Assembly: GCF_963675165.1 (NCBI RefSeq)
Contig: NC_087393.1
Location: forward strand, 5,411,702 to 5,475,701
Direction: 5' to 3'
DNA length: 64,000 nucleotides
From: Halichondria panicea
Taxonomy: Eukaryota > Porifera > Demospongiae > Suberitida > Halichondriidae
Of this stretch, positions 30,671 through 41,624 are shown piece after piece (the first letter of the stretch is position 1; every line of letters starts with the position of its first letter). Position numbers and translations under genes: made by a program. The notes under the pieces were generated by a model. The model made no database searches. It saw only the letters and a program-made list of their open reading frames with translations, and had not been told where the DNA came from.

Positions 30671-33134
30671 ATGAAGACCTGCTCCCAATGTTGTGTGGCT
30701 GCTCTGACTTCCTTTCTCGTGTGGACATTAGGTCAGTTTGTTTGCAGACACCATAGCCACAGCCACAGGTAGTATACCACGTAGATAATGCTAATAGCTT
30801 GCATGCTAGGAAGGGGGAGGGGCTGGTACTAACCTAGCTGCTAACATCTCTCCTCTACTAGTGGATGCTGTGTATGTGTACAATGGTGACCCCTACCAGC
30901 AAACCAAGGCCCTTGGAGTGAGCAGTCTGGAGCTCAGCAAGACAAGAGATGGAGTCCCAATACACACACAAGGTATAATCCAACCCCTTAGCTAAACTAC
31001 TGGATGTACGCTAGTAGCCACGATAGCCTCCATACAGGTTTTTCTTTTTTCTGTGCTTAACTAAATCAGCAAGAAAAATAAGGCCTGGGACTGTGACGAG
31101 GCTATAGCCATGCATGATACACGTTGCATGGACTCACTAACTCCCTCTCCCCCCTGTAGTGGTTTGCATGGACTCACTAACTCCCCCTCCCCCCTGTAGT
31201 GGTTTGCATGGACTCACTAACTCCCCCTCCCCCCTGTAGTGGTTTGCATGGACTCACTAACTCCCCCTCCCCCTTGTAGTGGTTTGCATGGACTCACTAA
31301 CTCCCCCTCCCCCCTGTAGTGGTGTACCCGACTGACCCTGGAGTGTACGTCCCACTGTTGTTTATCCCCGGCCTCAATGGAGTGGTCTATCCGGAGGTCT
31401 ACTCCACAGTGACGACACGTCTGGCTAGCTATGGCTACCTACTGGCCTCAGTGGACCTCTACTGGCCCGTGGAAGAGGACAATCATGAGGACGTGGGTAG
31501 AAATGCTGAACTGGCATTCAAAGTTCTACAGTGGGTGAGTTGCTTCCCACTTTCTCTACAAGAGTACATATACTAGGCCTGTATACGTATCACAGAATTT
31601 AATTGCATATTTTTAGTAATAATATCTAAAAATATGCAATCAGAAGTGTCCCATTGAGAGTGTGTACTCACCCCTCACCTCAGTTGAAGGTTCACCTGGA
31701 GAGCCACTACCTGCCCTCAGCTGCCCCTAATGTGACTGTGGACTGGGGGAGGTTGGGACTGCTCAGTCACTCTCTGGGAGGGGACACTCTCATTAAGATG
31801 TTAGAGAGCAACAACATGTTCGCTAAGGTCTGCTGCTAGTATTCCCAGTATCTTATGCACACGCATCAAGAAATTAATCAATGGTTCAGGGATCGATCGA
31901 CTCTTTAAGCTGCTATAACTTGAATTCCGTGGATCCAATTTCAATGATTTTCTGAAAGCTTAGAAAGAGGCCTTTCAAATGGTGTCATCAAAGTTTATAT
32001 TTGAGAGATAAATACATTTGCCAATTTGGCCATACCATGGATAATAAATAGCCCATGGTCTGAGGCCGAAAAACGACAAATTAGGGTCCCGACAAAATGT
32101 TGGATTGCAACACGAAAGGTCTCTTTCTAAGCTTTCAGAAAATTGTAACATTTTTGACATTGGATCAACGGTACTGAAGTTAAAATTTTTTATGATTTTC
32201 TGAAAGCTTAGAAAAAAAGAATTCAAATGGTGTCATCAAAAATCATATTTGAGAGATAAAAGTATTTGCCGATTTAGCGATACCATGGATAATAGCCCAT
32301 GGTCCAAGGCCGAAAAACGACAAATTAGGGCCCCGACAAAATATTGGATTGCAACACATCGTTTGAAAGGTCTCTTTCTAAGGTTTCAGAAAATTGTAAA
32401 ATTTTTGACATTGGATCAACGGTACTAAAGTTAAGGCTGTTGAAAGATGTTCAACTACATCCCTCTCCATCAATGGTTCGGCGATTCTTTCAGCTGCCAT
32501 AACTTGAATTTCGTGAATCCAATATCTATGATTTTCTTAAAGCTTAGAAAGCTACCTTTCAAATGGTGTCATAAAAACTCATATTTGAGCGATACGTATA
32601 ATATAGTTACTGTACACCTTTATATACAGGCAGTGGTATTTATGGAGCCAGGAAGTTCCAGTTTCAAAGCTCCTCTCAACTATTCCATCCCTTCACTGTC
32701 GACAGGGACACAGCTGTGCACGGAGAAGCCTGCTTGTTGCCTGAGGGGAGACAGCTTTGATCACTTCTACACCAACATGCAGTGTCCAAAGATTGTCATG
32801 AACATCACGGTAAGAGCAACATCACCCCACCATCACCCTCACTTAATTACTACCCCTCCCCACACACGCACACACACACACACAGGGGGTGGGCCATTGC
32901 TCCATCATTGACGAGGTGGCATGGGACTTGTGTCACTTGAGCCACTTCTGTAAGACTGACAAGAACTCAGAACGTGATGTGTATCGTAGCCAGTTCATCC
33001 CCGGACTATTGGCATCGTTTTATGGAACATACCTCCAGGGAAACTCCGCCCTCTTACAGTACACCACCACCCCCTCCGACATGCCTCTACCAGTCAACTA
33101 TCTACACACAGACCTAAACTGTATAGTTAGCTAA
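30671..33134 (+). CDS. Secreted alpha/beta hydrolase, chlorophyllase/PETase-like fold
   Basis: Six exons (30671-30731, 30862-30972, 31320-31534, 31684-31827, 32630-32809, 32886-33134) give 319 residues. The first 20 form a signal peptide (MKTCSQCCVAALTSFLVWTL). YVPLLFIPGLNGVVYPEVYS is the strand and oxyanion region. LLSHSLGGD is the nucleophile elbow (Ser of SHSLGG). A later VGHCSIIDE carries the probable catalytic His. Several Cys residues (LCTEKPACCLRGD) suggest disulfides in a secreted protein. It resembles the chlorophyllase and dienelactone-hydrolase families in layout; substrate unknown. Intron 2 ends in five tandem 40-bp acceptor copies, and intron 4 is occupied by repeats. Confidence 0.72.
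31122..31320 (+). repeat. 40-bp tandem array of complete 3' splice-site modules
   Basis: The unit ggtttgcatggactcactaa + ctccccctcccccctgtagt is repeated five times, with AGs at 31158-31159, 31198-31199, 31238-31239, 31278-31279 and 31318-31319. Each copy includes a branchpoint-like cactaac, a pyrimidine tract and TAG. Only the last AG leads into the coding exon at 31320. The next upstream AG would add 40 nt and bring in an early stop. Confidence 0.92.
31888..32600. repeat. Two family A repeats in an intron of the hydrolase gene
   Basis: Two head-to-tail family A units, in the orientation opposite to the array at 1-1190, fill this 0.7 kb: tgattttctgaaagcttaga at ~31944 and again at ~32192, with aaaggtctctttctaag near 32115 and 32366. 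They explain the length of the 31828-32629 intron and the stray open frames in it. Confidence 0.85.
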
Positions 33135-33344
33135 AACATGGGATATTTTACATTGACAAAGTTTATTAATTGTAGCAAACACGTTGTTGTTGTATTTGGA
33201 AATTGAAATTGAAAGCTCATGTATAACTAACTATATGATATTATATACAGTAGAAATTATAATTGATAAAGCCAAATGATATCACATGACAGTCAACAGT
33301 GTTCACATGACAGTCAACAGTGTTCACATGACAGTCAACAGTGT

Positions 33345-33582
33345 TCACATGCCAGAAGAGTCATAAAAGTATATCAGACCAGCAATGGCAACGGCGAAAC
33401 AGAAACTCTGAATGACAAACAACATAAGAAGCGCTTGCTCAAAGCGATATGGCTCAGACTTCTGTTTGGGCTTCGTCATCTTAGAGGGTATGTCTCGTAC
33501 GTATACTTCCTCCTCTGACTCACTGAGCTCATCGTGTTTAGTGACCTTGTGATAGCCAACAGGTGGCAGCAACGTGCTAGAG

Positions 33583-33645
<63 letters not shown>

Positions 33646-34868
33646 TGTGGGTGTGTGTGTGTGGGTGTGTGTGGGTGTGTGTGTGTGGGTGTGGAGGTAA
33701 TTATGACAAAGGTTTACTCTTGAAAGGAATTGGCCCACATCCAGGCATCCAAAGCCACTCCTATTGAAAGTGTCAGTCAAATACTTAATCATCATGACAT
33801 AATTATGCTACAACCCTTCTATTTGAGAAATGTAAGTCAACCACTAACTACACTATAGGCCTGTACACTAGCCAGCCACACTATAGGTCTGTGCACTAGC
33901 CAGCCACACTATAGGCCTGTACACTAGCCAGCCACACTATAGGCCTGTACACTAGCCAGCCACACTATAGGCCTGTACCCTAGCCAGCTACACTATAGGC
34001 CTGTACACTAGCCAGCTACACTATAGGCCTGTACACTAGCCAGCCACACTATAGGCGTGTACATTAGCCAGCCACACTATAGGCCTGTACCCTAGCCAGC
34101 CACACTATAGGCCTGTGCACTAGCCAGCTACACTATAGGCCTGTACACTAGCCAGCCACACTATAGGCCTGTACCCTAGCCAGCCACACTATAGGCCTGT
34201 GCACTAGCCAGCCACACTATAGGCCTGTGCACTAGCCAGCCACACTATAGGCCTGTACACTAGCCAGCCACACTATAGGCCTGTGCACTAGCCAGCCACA
34301 CTATAGGCCTGTGCACTAGCCAGCCACACTATAGGCCTGTGCACTAGCCAGCTACACTATAGGCCTGTACACTAGCCAGCCACACTATAGGCCTGTGCAC
34401 TAGCCAGCTACTAAATCCCCTTTGTGCGTGGGTATGATTATCTGAGGTACAGTTTCCTTGTGTGAGGTACAGTTTCCTTGTGTGAGGTACAGTTCCTTGT
34501 GTGAGGTACAGTTCCTTGTGTGAGGTACAGTTTCCTTGTGTGGGTATGAATGCACACTTCCCCTGGTTTTGGTAGCTCATCAACGACTATACACAGTCAC
34601 ACCATAGTTATCAATAGTTAGAAATGCAATCAGCCTTGATTGAGTTGATGGAGGTCAATTAGTGAGGAATTTTTGCTTAATTTTTTTTAAGTAGGTTGTA
34701 TGTCTCACATTTCTGAGTCCTGGTGAGTAGTTCCAGTAGAAGCATGAATCCCATGTTGGTGACCACTGAGAGGCCGAGGGCAGCTAGCATCCATATCATC
34801 TGGACGCTGTGGAAGATGTATATGCCCAACAACAATGCTGCCACTGTGTGTGTGTGTGTGGGGGGGTA

Positions 34869-34902
<34 letters not shown>

Positions 34903-36498
34903 GGGGGTGAACTAACTGACCTCCCAGGTTGAGAATCAGGAGGGCCATTACTCGATGGAAAACATTGAACAACTTCCTCCTAAATTGGAAAAATGGCAGA
35001 ATGATTAGGAGATGGCTTGCACACCCACACACTCACCTTAGTGTAGGACCTACAGCTGGTCTCACTATTCCTAGCAGTGGCTGTACAACACTGAGGGAGA
35101 GACAGACCACACCCACCATCTGATGATAACCCACAGTGAAGCTACCACCGGTGTGACCCAGTATCAGCCCAAGACCAGCCAGTCCACACAAGACTCCAAA
35201 CAACATCATTGTCACATGGGCCTGTAATACACACACACAGTGATGAATGAGGCGTATATTAATGACTGTACACATTCAATACTGGATAATAAACATTGAA
35301 AATAGTGAGGAAATGAAAAGCAAGGTTCCCATTGCCAACCATTCAGGTGACTATCACAGTGTCCACTCACCCTGAACCAGGAGCTGGCAAACACGATACG
35401 GTAGTACCTCGAGACCAACGCTCCAACAGGCATGAAGAACACAAAGGCTATCGTCATCACCACTCCTATTATAGGGACAACATTTCAATATTACACACCA
35501 CACAACATTTGCCAGCTCACCGTGTAGTTTCAAGAGGAGGTACTGCACATCGCCCATACAAATACAGGCCTTCTCACAATCGGTGACATTGCACTTGCAG
35601 GGTGAGGCCGTCTTACTGGTGTGGGGGGCCATTGAGAGGTCATTATCGGCTGAGAGGAGTGGGCCTGATGCAGCCAGGATGTGAAGCGGCTGAGTCAGGT
35701 CCCCTGCTTGGAGCACAGTTGTATTGAGGTACTTCCCAAGAGAAAACCTGAGTGTGCGTGTGCAGGGAAGGGAGTTACATGCAGAGCTCTAGATATCAAA
35801 CCATCACGAGAGTACTACTAACCTGCAGTGCAGCTGGTTGTCAGTGACAGACACACTCATGGGCTTCAAGTGCAAGGCAGGCTGGAGACAACAACACATC
35901 AGTCAATCAGACTACCAGCCAATCACACTTATCACACCAACTTATAGCTAGCTATAATTATGGGTACCTTGTCTCGAATGCTCATGTCCCTGGAACCAGG
36001 CTCTATCCAGCCTTCCCTAAACTGTTGGTGAGAGCCCTCAGGCACCCAGCATGCCACCACATCACTGTTGCCCTGAGGGTAATGATGAACAGGCTACATG
36101 AGTTCCATGATAATTACACTGTGGCCACAATATCATACTTCACTAAACAAGAGGAAGTTTAGGAAGTTGAAACAATCATGATAACCATTAACACACTAAA
36201 CCGCTTCATTTAACATAATTATCTTTGTCCCACACACACAGCACACATGCCCACACACACACACACCATCGATCTGTCGTCAGAGAATCCTAGAGCAGCC
36301 CACACGGAGGTGTTCCGAGTCACCGTGGCAATAAGATGGAATTCAATGGTTCCTTGGTCCTCTCCGTCTCTCCAGCCAACCATGAAGTGGCAGTCAGGGG
36401 GAGAGCAACAGTGAGGCGTCTTGTAGGCCCACTCCACACAGCCTAGGCTATCAGAGCGGGTATCACTGGCAGCAGAGTGGCCCTCATTGGCAAGCACA

Positions 36499-36529
<31 letters not shown>

Positions 36530-36616
36530 GCTGGCTAGAGTATTAGAGGCACTAGCGGGGCGACTTACATGGACCAGTAGAGCTAGTAGGAGAGACACGG
36601 CCATCAGGAACTTCAT
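33345..36616 (-). CDS. DOMON-cytochrome b561 ferric reductase-like membrane protein
   Basis: Ten exons sum to 1386 nt (461 aa). A signal peptide ([16 protein letters not shown]) is followed by a DOMON-type region (~residues 60-190: [42 protein letters not shown]) and a Cys-rich linker ([16 protein letters not shown]). The b561 core of about five helices contains histidines fit for heme: [24 protein letters not shown] and [11 protein letters not shown] final exon (33583-33345) adds an acidic segment ([10 protein letters not shown]) and a last helix. This resembles FRRS1/SDR2, which moves electrons across membranes to ferric iron. The last exon joins through a donor inside cagaaat-gtgaga and a CA-repeat acceptor; that junction keeps frame but is the least certain part. 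Confidence 0.82.
33585..33700. repeat. (TG)n tract at the last DOMON-b561 acceptor
   Basis: On the minus strand this ~115 bp tract reads (CA)n and ends CACACACAG at the acceptor for the exon starting at 33583. The distal half shows TGGG steps. Confidence 0.92.
33845..34415. repeat. 28-bp minisatellite, about 20 copies
   Basis: The unit ctataggcctgtacactagc + cagccaca repeats in tandem with few changes (gtgcac, gtaccc and gctaca variants). It lies in the last intron of the DOMON-b561 gene. Direct repeats abut with no spacers. Confidence 0.95.
34440..34545. repeat. 21-bp tandem repeat, five copies
   Basis: The unit tgtgaggtacagtttccttg occurs five times, one or two bases shorter in two copies. 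It lies in the same intron as the 28-bp minisatellite. Confidence 0.85.
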
Positions 36617-37072
36617 AGCTCAGTACAGTACAGTATAGTACAGTGCAGTGCAGTGCTGTGTTTGGCAAGGTAATAAGTATTTGAACTTTGACCTAGAGAT
36701 AATACACTTCCTGCGCGCGACTCACGGATGTTTGTAGCGTGTGGGTTAGCTGCAGTGGATGGGCTGCTGGGAAACCGAGTGTCACCTCTGCTACAATTAT
36801 GTAGCCTACTGCCTTTATTAGGCAGTCTGCCGCCTTTATGCCAACCGCTTTGTTTTTGCAGTGCCTCACTGGGAAACGTAGAACCTTTTTGCAGTGCTAT
36901 TATATTAATTAAAGCGCTAAACTGGAATTATGTCTATGTATTGTTCACAGTCTAGTCTAGTAGAGAGAACAATAACTATGAAAGCATGCGATAATTATGT
37001 GTTCACCACTATAGATAATAGTAGACTGCATAGACACCAATACAGCTATCCAGTCCATATTATTTTAGTTAT
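36617..37072. other. Spacer between DOMON-b561 promoter and HAGH 3' end
   Basis: About 455 bp between the start of the DOMON-b561 gene and the stop of HAGH, both on the minus strand. It should contain the former's promoter and the latter's 3' UTR. A cagtacagtacagtatagta purine-pyrimidine run sits at 36620-36650. No gene is seen. Confidence 0.45.
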
Positions 37073-38998
37073 TCACATCTTTGGCTTGAATCCATTTTTC
37101 TCTTCTCTTAGAAACTTCATAGTAGAGATAGGGTCGGTTGTCTTACAATGATTCTGTACACTCGCCTCACTGTGTGTGTGTGTGCGTGGGGGGGTTAGGG
37201 TGTGGTAGCAAGACTATGTGTGCGTGTGAGGGGGGTTAAGGTGTGGTAGCAAGACTAGTGCATGTGAGGGGGTTAGGGTGTGGTAGCAAGACTAGTGTAG
37301 TGCACACACACAGCATATGTATCTCACCTCACTCTCATGAAGGGGTTAAAGGACAACTCCTGTCCTATGGTGGAGGGGATGGTGGGTGTGTCCCTCTCAC
37401 GCTTATCCTATACCAGATAATAGAGATAGTTACACTAGTGTCTACACACCATCCCCACCTTGGCCCACTGTAGCTTCTCACTGAGAGCTTTGTTGTCTGG
37501 CTCCACGTGTTGGGCATACAGCAGGTTACTAACAGTGTACTCATGGCCACAGTACACACCCTACAGTGTGTGTGAGGTGTGTATGGGTGTGTGTGAGGTG
37601 TGTGGGGTGGGGCTCACAGTGTCGGGGGGCAGAGAGGACAACACTTGACAGAGAGCATGATGCATCTGTTCAGGAGTGCCCTCAAAGAAGCGGCCACAAC
37701 CACCAACAAATAGAGTGTCCCCTGTAATACACATGTACAACATAGCCACACCCATTACCACACCCACCTGTGAAGACAACCTTGTCCGAGAGGTCCTCAC
37801 TAGTTACATAGTAACAGATGTGCCCCTTTGTATGACACGGAGTCTCTAGACACGTCACAGTCAGACTGCCCACCTACAGTGTGTGTGTGTGTGTGAGTGT
37901 GTGTGTGTGTGTGAGTGTGTGTGTGGGTGGGTGTGGAAGCCATATATGTGTACCTTGAACTGATCGTTGTGTTTGACTGTTTTATTGAGAGCTCCAATTC
38001 TGTCGTCATTACCGCACACAGTCAGTCCAGTCACCATGGAGACAAGCTTCTCATTGCCCTCAGCATGGTCACTGCATTGCGAGGAGATCATAGTATAATT
38101 ATATATCGTATTACTAGAATGTTTTGCGAGCATCAAACATTTGCGAACTTTGCGAGGGTTCATCAATTCGCAACAATTAAATCCGCAAAACCCTAGTAAA
38201 TACACACGATCCTTTCCAGAACGCAATAGTTAGATCGCAAAGGGTCAAATTTTCTGCTGATTTGGCTCATTCGCAAAGGTTTCTCACCAGCAGAATATTC
38301 TAGCAATACGGTACTAAAGTCTTACTTGATGCTAGCTAAAGAGCTAATATTATAATAAAATACGAGAGGGGGGGGGTCTTACAGGTGGTGGTGGGTGGTG
38401 AGGACAGTGGATAGGTGGAGTCCCTCGCTCTCTACAGCAGACACAATCTGTAGCCAAGGTAACACATAATAATCACTGCTATTTAGAGTATGATAGCCAC
38501 ACTCTACATGATTTGGGCCCGAAAAAATCATTGATCTAAACACACCATCTTGTAGCTCTATCAAAGCTACTAAATGAACATTTTATTTTACAATCGTAAC
38601 TCAAGTTATAGGGGAGTCAAAGTTAATTACATACTTACATGTTCTGGCTTGACAGGGTCGACAGTGGCAGCTTGTTTGGTGCTCTTGTCAATGAGGAGGT
38701 ACATGTAGTTGTCCGACAATGCTGGGAGGAGCTTAATTGTCATGTGACCCAGGTCCACTGTAGAGCGACTCATGGTGGAGGCAGCACGTAGGAGTGAGGG
38801 GGTGTGAAGTGTGGGGGTGTGGAGACGTGGGCGTGAGGGGGTATGCAGACGTGACAAACGTGCTGCATGCGTTAACAATACATATCAAGTGATTATCAAA
38901 TATGTATAAAGATAAGAGCTTCCCTCACCAGTGATGAGCTTCTTGAGATCTCCTAGCCTGTAGGAAGAGAGACGGGCGCGCCGGGCTGAGGCTATCAT
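37073..38998 (-). CDS. HAGH: HAGH, hydroxyacylglutathione hydrolase (glyoxalase II)
   Basis: Nine exons sum to 966 nt (321 aa; human mitochondrial form 308). The N-terminus ([20 protein letters not shown], then several HTP repeats) is rich in Arg/His and lacks acids, as in a mitochondrial presequence. An internal Met starts [19 protein letters not shown], where the cytosolic form of the family begins. The metallo-beta-lactamase zinc motif is TTHHHLDHAEG, followed by [23 protein letters not shown] and YCGHEYT. It ends with the family-typical FNPFMRVR and [17 protein letters not shown]. Role: hydrolyses S-lactoylglutathione to lactate and glutathione. The start codons of HAGH and DNAJC12 are 166 bp apart. 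Confidence 0.95.
37185..37300 (-). repeat. ~40-bp tandem repeat beside the last HAGH acceptor
   Basis: Three copies on the plus strand of gttagggtgtggtagcaaga + ctagtg-type sequence, ~40 bp apart. On the coding (minus) strand each holds a cctaac branchpoint-like word and a C run, lying just upstream of the acceptor at 37170-37172 or downstream of the donor at 37327. Confidence 0.8.
38104..38313. mobile_element. Family M1-related inverted-repeat element in a HAGH intron
   Basis: The left end tatcgtattactagaatgtt pairs imperfectly with the right end agaatattctagcaatacgg. The interior has repeated tttgcga / tcgcaaa words. About 210 bp with no coding potential. Confidence 0.6.
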
Positions 38999-39164
38999 TC
39001 AAGTGTAGTATCGTGTCAAGTGTCTTCTTCCAGATAAATAGCAAAGGGAAAGGTCGTATTTAGAACAAGCGCTTATCTAGTGAAAAGTGGGGGAAGGTCG
39101 TCAAAGGTTACGCAAATGAAATGATCTAGCTTGGTTAATGATCTTTACCTAATCTATAAATACA
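38999..39164. promoter_or_regulatory. 166-bp divergent promoter, HAGH / DNAJC12
   Basis: This is the shortest start-to-start gap in the window. Both leaders and a shared promoter must fit in it. A ctataaata box-like word lies ~9-17 bp upstream of the DNAJC12 ATG (39153-39161), too close to be a normal TATA box for that start. Confidence 0.6.
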
Positions 39165-41012
39165 ATGGCTGGATTGCTAACTAACAGGGATCTTTCCAAT
39201 GAGGATGATTTCTATGAACTGCTTGGCTGTGATGAGAACTCGACTGTAAGCAAATCATAATACTTAATTTTCATAGCTGTTATTTTATGTTTAGCGATAG
39301 TTGTTCCAATACTTCTTCGTGGTACGTAGTTTATTCCACTTCACCAGGCAGAGCAGATTGCAATTGAGTTTAAGCAGTTAGCCCGAAAATACCATCCTGA
39401 CAAAGAACACTATCAGGAGCGTAAAGATGAAGGTATGCATTACCACCTCGTTGGTGTTCTTGGAGGTCATTTTGAGTGCCCATAATTTGACTGATTCGAT
39501 ATTTACAGCCGAGAAGATGTTTGTGAGACTGGAAGCAGCTAAAGTAGTTTTGTTGGACAAGGAGAAACGCTCAAAATACGACCAGTGGAGGAGTGGTGGT
39601 TTCAAGCGAGTCATCAGCTTTAAGGACTGGTTGGCAATTCAGTCCAAAGTGCATTCAGTAAGCGCTGGCCATCATATAATTGCATTGCTCTAGTGCAGTG
39701 ATTTGTTGAAGGGTTGTTTGTACACAAACGGTTATTGGGGTACTTGCCTATACTCGGCCTTTCTAAGGGTGACCACTAAGAGGGATCCACTGTATACCTA
39801 ACATTGCCCCTCCCCTCAGTCTATCCACTGGGCTGCTCCTCAAAAGAAACTACCATCACTGCCAGAACCAGAGGTTACTGATAGCTCGCACAGTGAAGGG
39901 CCGGAGCCTTCCAAGAGACAGAAGATTGATTCATCTATAGATAATCAGAAACTAACATCACTTCAACAATTCAGAAAAGGTAAGAACCTAGAATTATAAA
40001 AATTGACAAATTACTTTTCTGCACACATTCCTACATAACAAAATTTCTTATTACAGCTTGGAATAAAATCTAGTAGTTTCACTGAGGGCAATACACACAT
40101 CTCTGTAAGTGTCTTTCTTTAGATTAGCAAGAGTAGCTCTATCCAGCCCATTCTTCCCTGCTAGCCTGCGACCTGCAGCTATGGCTCTCTCCAACAGCTG
40201 GTCATGAGGGGACGTCTCGTTGATGATCTGAGCAGCTAGTGCTTCCTCAGCGGTGTAGCGTGTACCGAGAATGAGGGCTGCATGTAGCTGGGGCTGTGGG
40301 AGACGAGCTCTGTGGGGGGTGAGTGTGTGGGGGGTTGTGTGTGGGGGGTGTATACACAAAGGGATAGTTGTAAGTATCAACTATGTGGTAGTTGTTGCAT
40401 TGTCTTCTTACTTTCCGAGCTTCATAAAGGCGACAGTGAAGTTCCTCTTAATGTGTACTTCGTTGAGGCAGAACCACCCCCTCTCTGTACGCATGATCGT
40501 GTAGTCATGTGATATGGCCACAAATACTCCACCAGCGTAGACATGACCTGAGAGAGAGAGCAGCTCAACATAAGTACATTATTATAATCACAATGGTAAT
40601 TGGCAATTGCCTAAAATATGTACTCCAAATTCTTTACAACATTAAGCGAAACCTGCTCTTACCGTTGATGGCTGCCACGGTTACCAGTGGGAAGGTGAGA
40701 ATCCTCAACAGTAGTTTCTGCAGATTCTCAGAGAACATAAGAGCATCGTCAGCTGGTGCAGTAGACAGGTAGTCAAGGTCCAGCCCCAGGCAATAGTGTT
40801 TACCATCTCCTATTGTCACCACTGCCTTGGCGTCCTCGTAGCTGTGCGTGTATGTATGTAGGAGGGTGTGTGTGTGGGCATGTATGTGTGTGTGTGTGTA
40901 GGAGGGGGAGGCTGTGGTTAATGAATGAATGGTGGCTTACAGTGTAGGATAAGCATAATTATGTGGTTGGGTACTTATGGTAGGTATGGTGTGCTAGTTC
41001 GTATCTCATGTA

Positions 41013-41060
<48 letters not shown>

Positions 41061-41343
41061 GTCAACCTTTCTGCCTTGTCCAAAGCACTGTTCATGGCGG
41101 AGATGAAGTCAGGGTTGAGTCTGTTCTCGCCCCAGCGCATCTGTATCACCACACAACCCTCCACACAGCTCACAGCAAACTCTTTAGCCATCTTTGCCTC
41201 ATTCCTTGTTTGTATGTAAATGTGTAACGATCATTACCATATTTAATCAGCCCCTCCCCTTCTTTTCTGCAGGCACTGAAAAAGACCAGACTACTACTGA
41301 TAAACACTCGGTGCTCTCACAGTTCAGAAACTATAATATTTAA
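39165..41343 (+). CDS. DNAJC12: DNAJC12-like J-domain co-chaperone, host of a nested gene
   Basis: Five exons (39165-39245, 39348-39432, 39509-39657, 39820-39979, 41273-41343) give 181 residues; the human protein has 198. The J domain holds DDFYELLGCDE and the HPD motif at residues 43-45 (ARKYHPDKEHYQ), then LLDKEKRSKYDQWRSGGF. The last residues LSQFRNYNI match the conserved FRNYEI end of DNAJC12, which confirms the distant fifth exon. Vertebrate DNAJC12 helps HSP70 fold aromatic amino acid hydroxylases. The last intron (39980-41272) contains a whole antisense gene. Confidence 0.93.
40051..41191 (-). CDS. Peroxisomal enoyl-CoA hydratase/isomerase family enzyme, nested antisense in DNAJC12
   Basis: Four exons (41191-41067, 40841-40663, 40547-40412, 40309-40051) give 232 residues ending SKL-stop, a classic PTS1 signal. 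It starts MAKEFAVSCVEGCVVIQMRW, then GENRLNPDF. The crotonase oxyanion-hole segments are GDGKHYCLGLDLDYL and AAINGHVYAGGVFVAISHDY, followed by MRTERGWFCLNEVHIKRNF. The wording resembles plant-type short ECI isomerases more than mitochondrial ECHS1. Expected reaction: delta3-delta2-enoyl-CoA isomerisation in peroxisomal beta-oxidation of unsaturated fatty acids. Specificity is inferred from the family. Its start lies 81 bp from DNAJC12 exon 5. Confidence 0.85.
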
Positions 41344-41624
41344 CTTTTGCATACTTATTGTCTTTTGTCTTTGTGTGCATATACTAATAGATCTATAGAT
41401 TCATAGCAAGCATCTGGTGCTAGCAACAATGAATCTCTTTTAGATAGCTATTATTATCACGTGTATTTATAAAAGTAAGAGTTACTGCTACACAAGGAGG
41501 TGAGTGTCTGTGTCTCCACTCCCTAGCAGCTAGTAGCTAGCTATTTTTATAGTTGCATTTAATTTGATTGGCAAAACATTGATTGATAAATTATACATTT
41601 TCCCTTGTGCATTGTGCAGCCATC

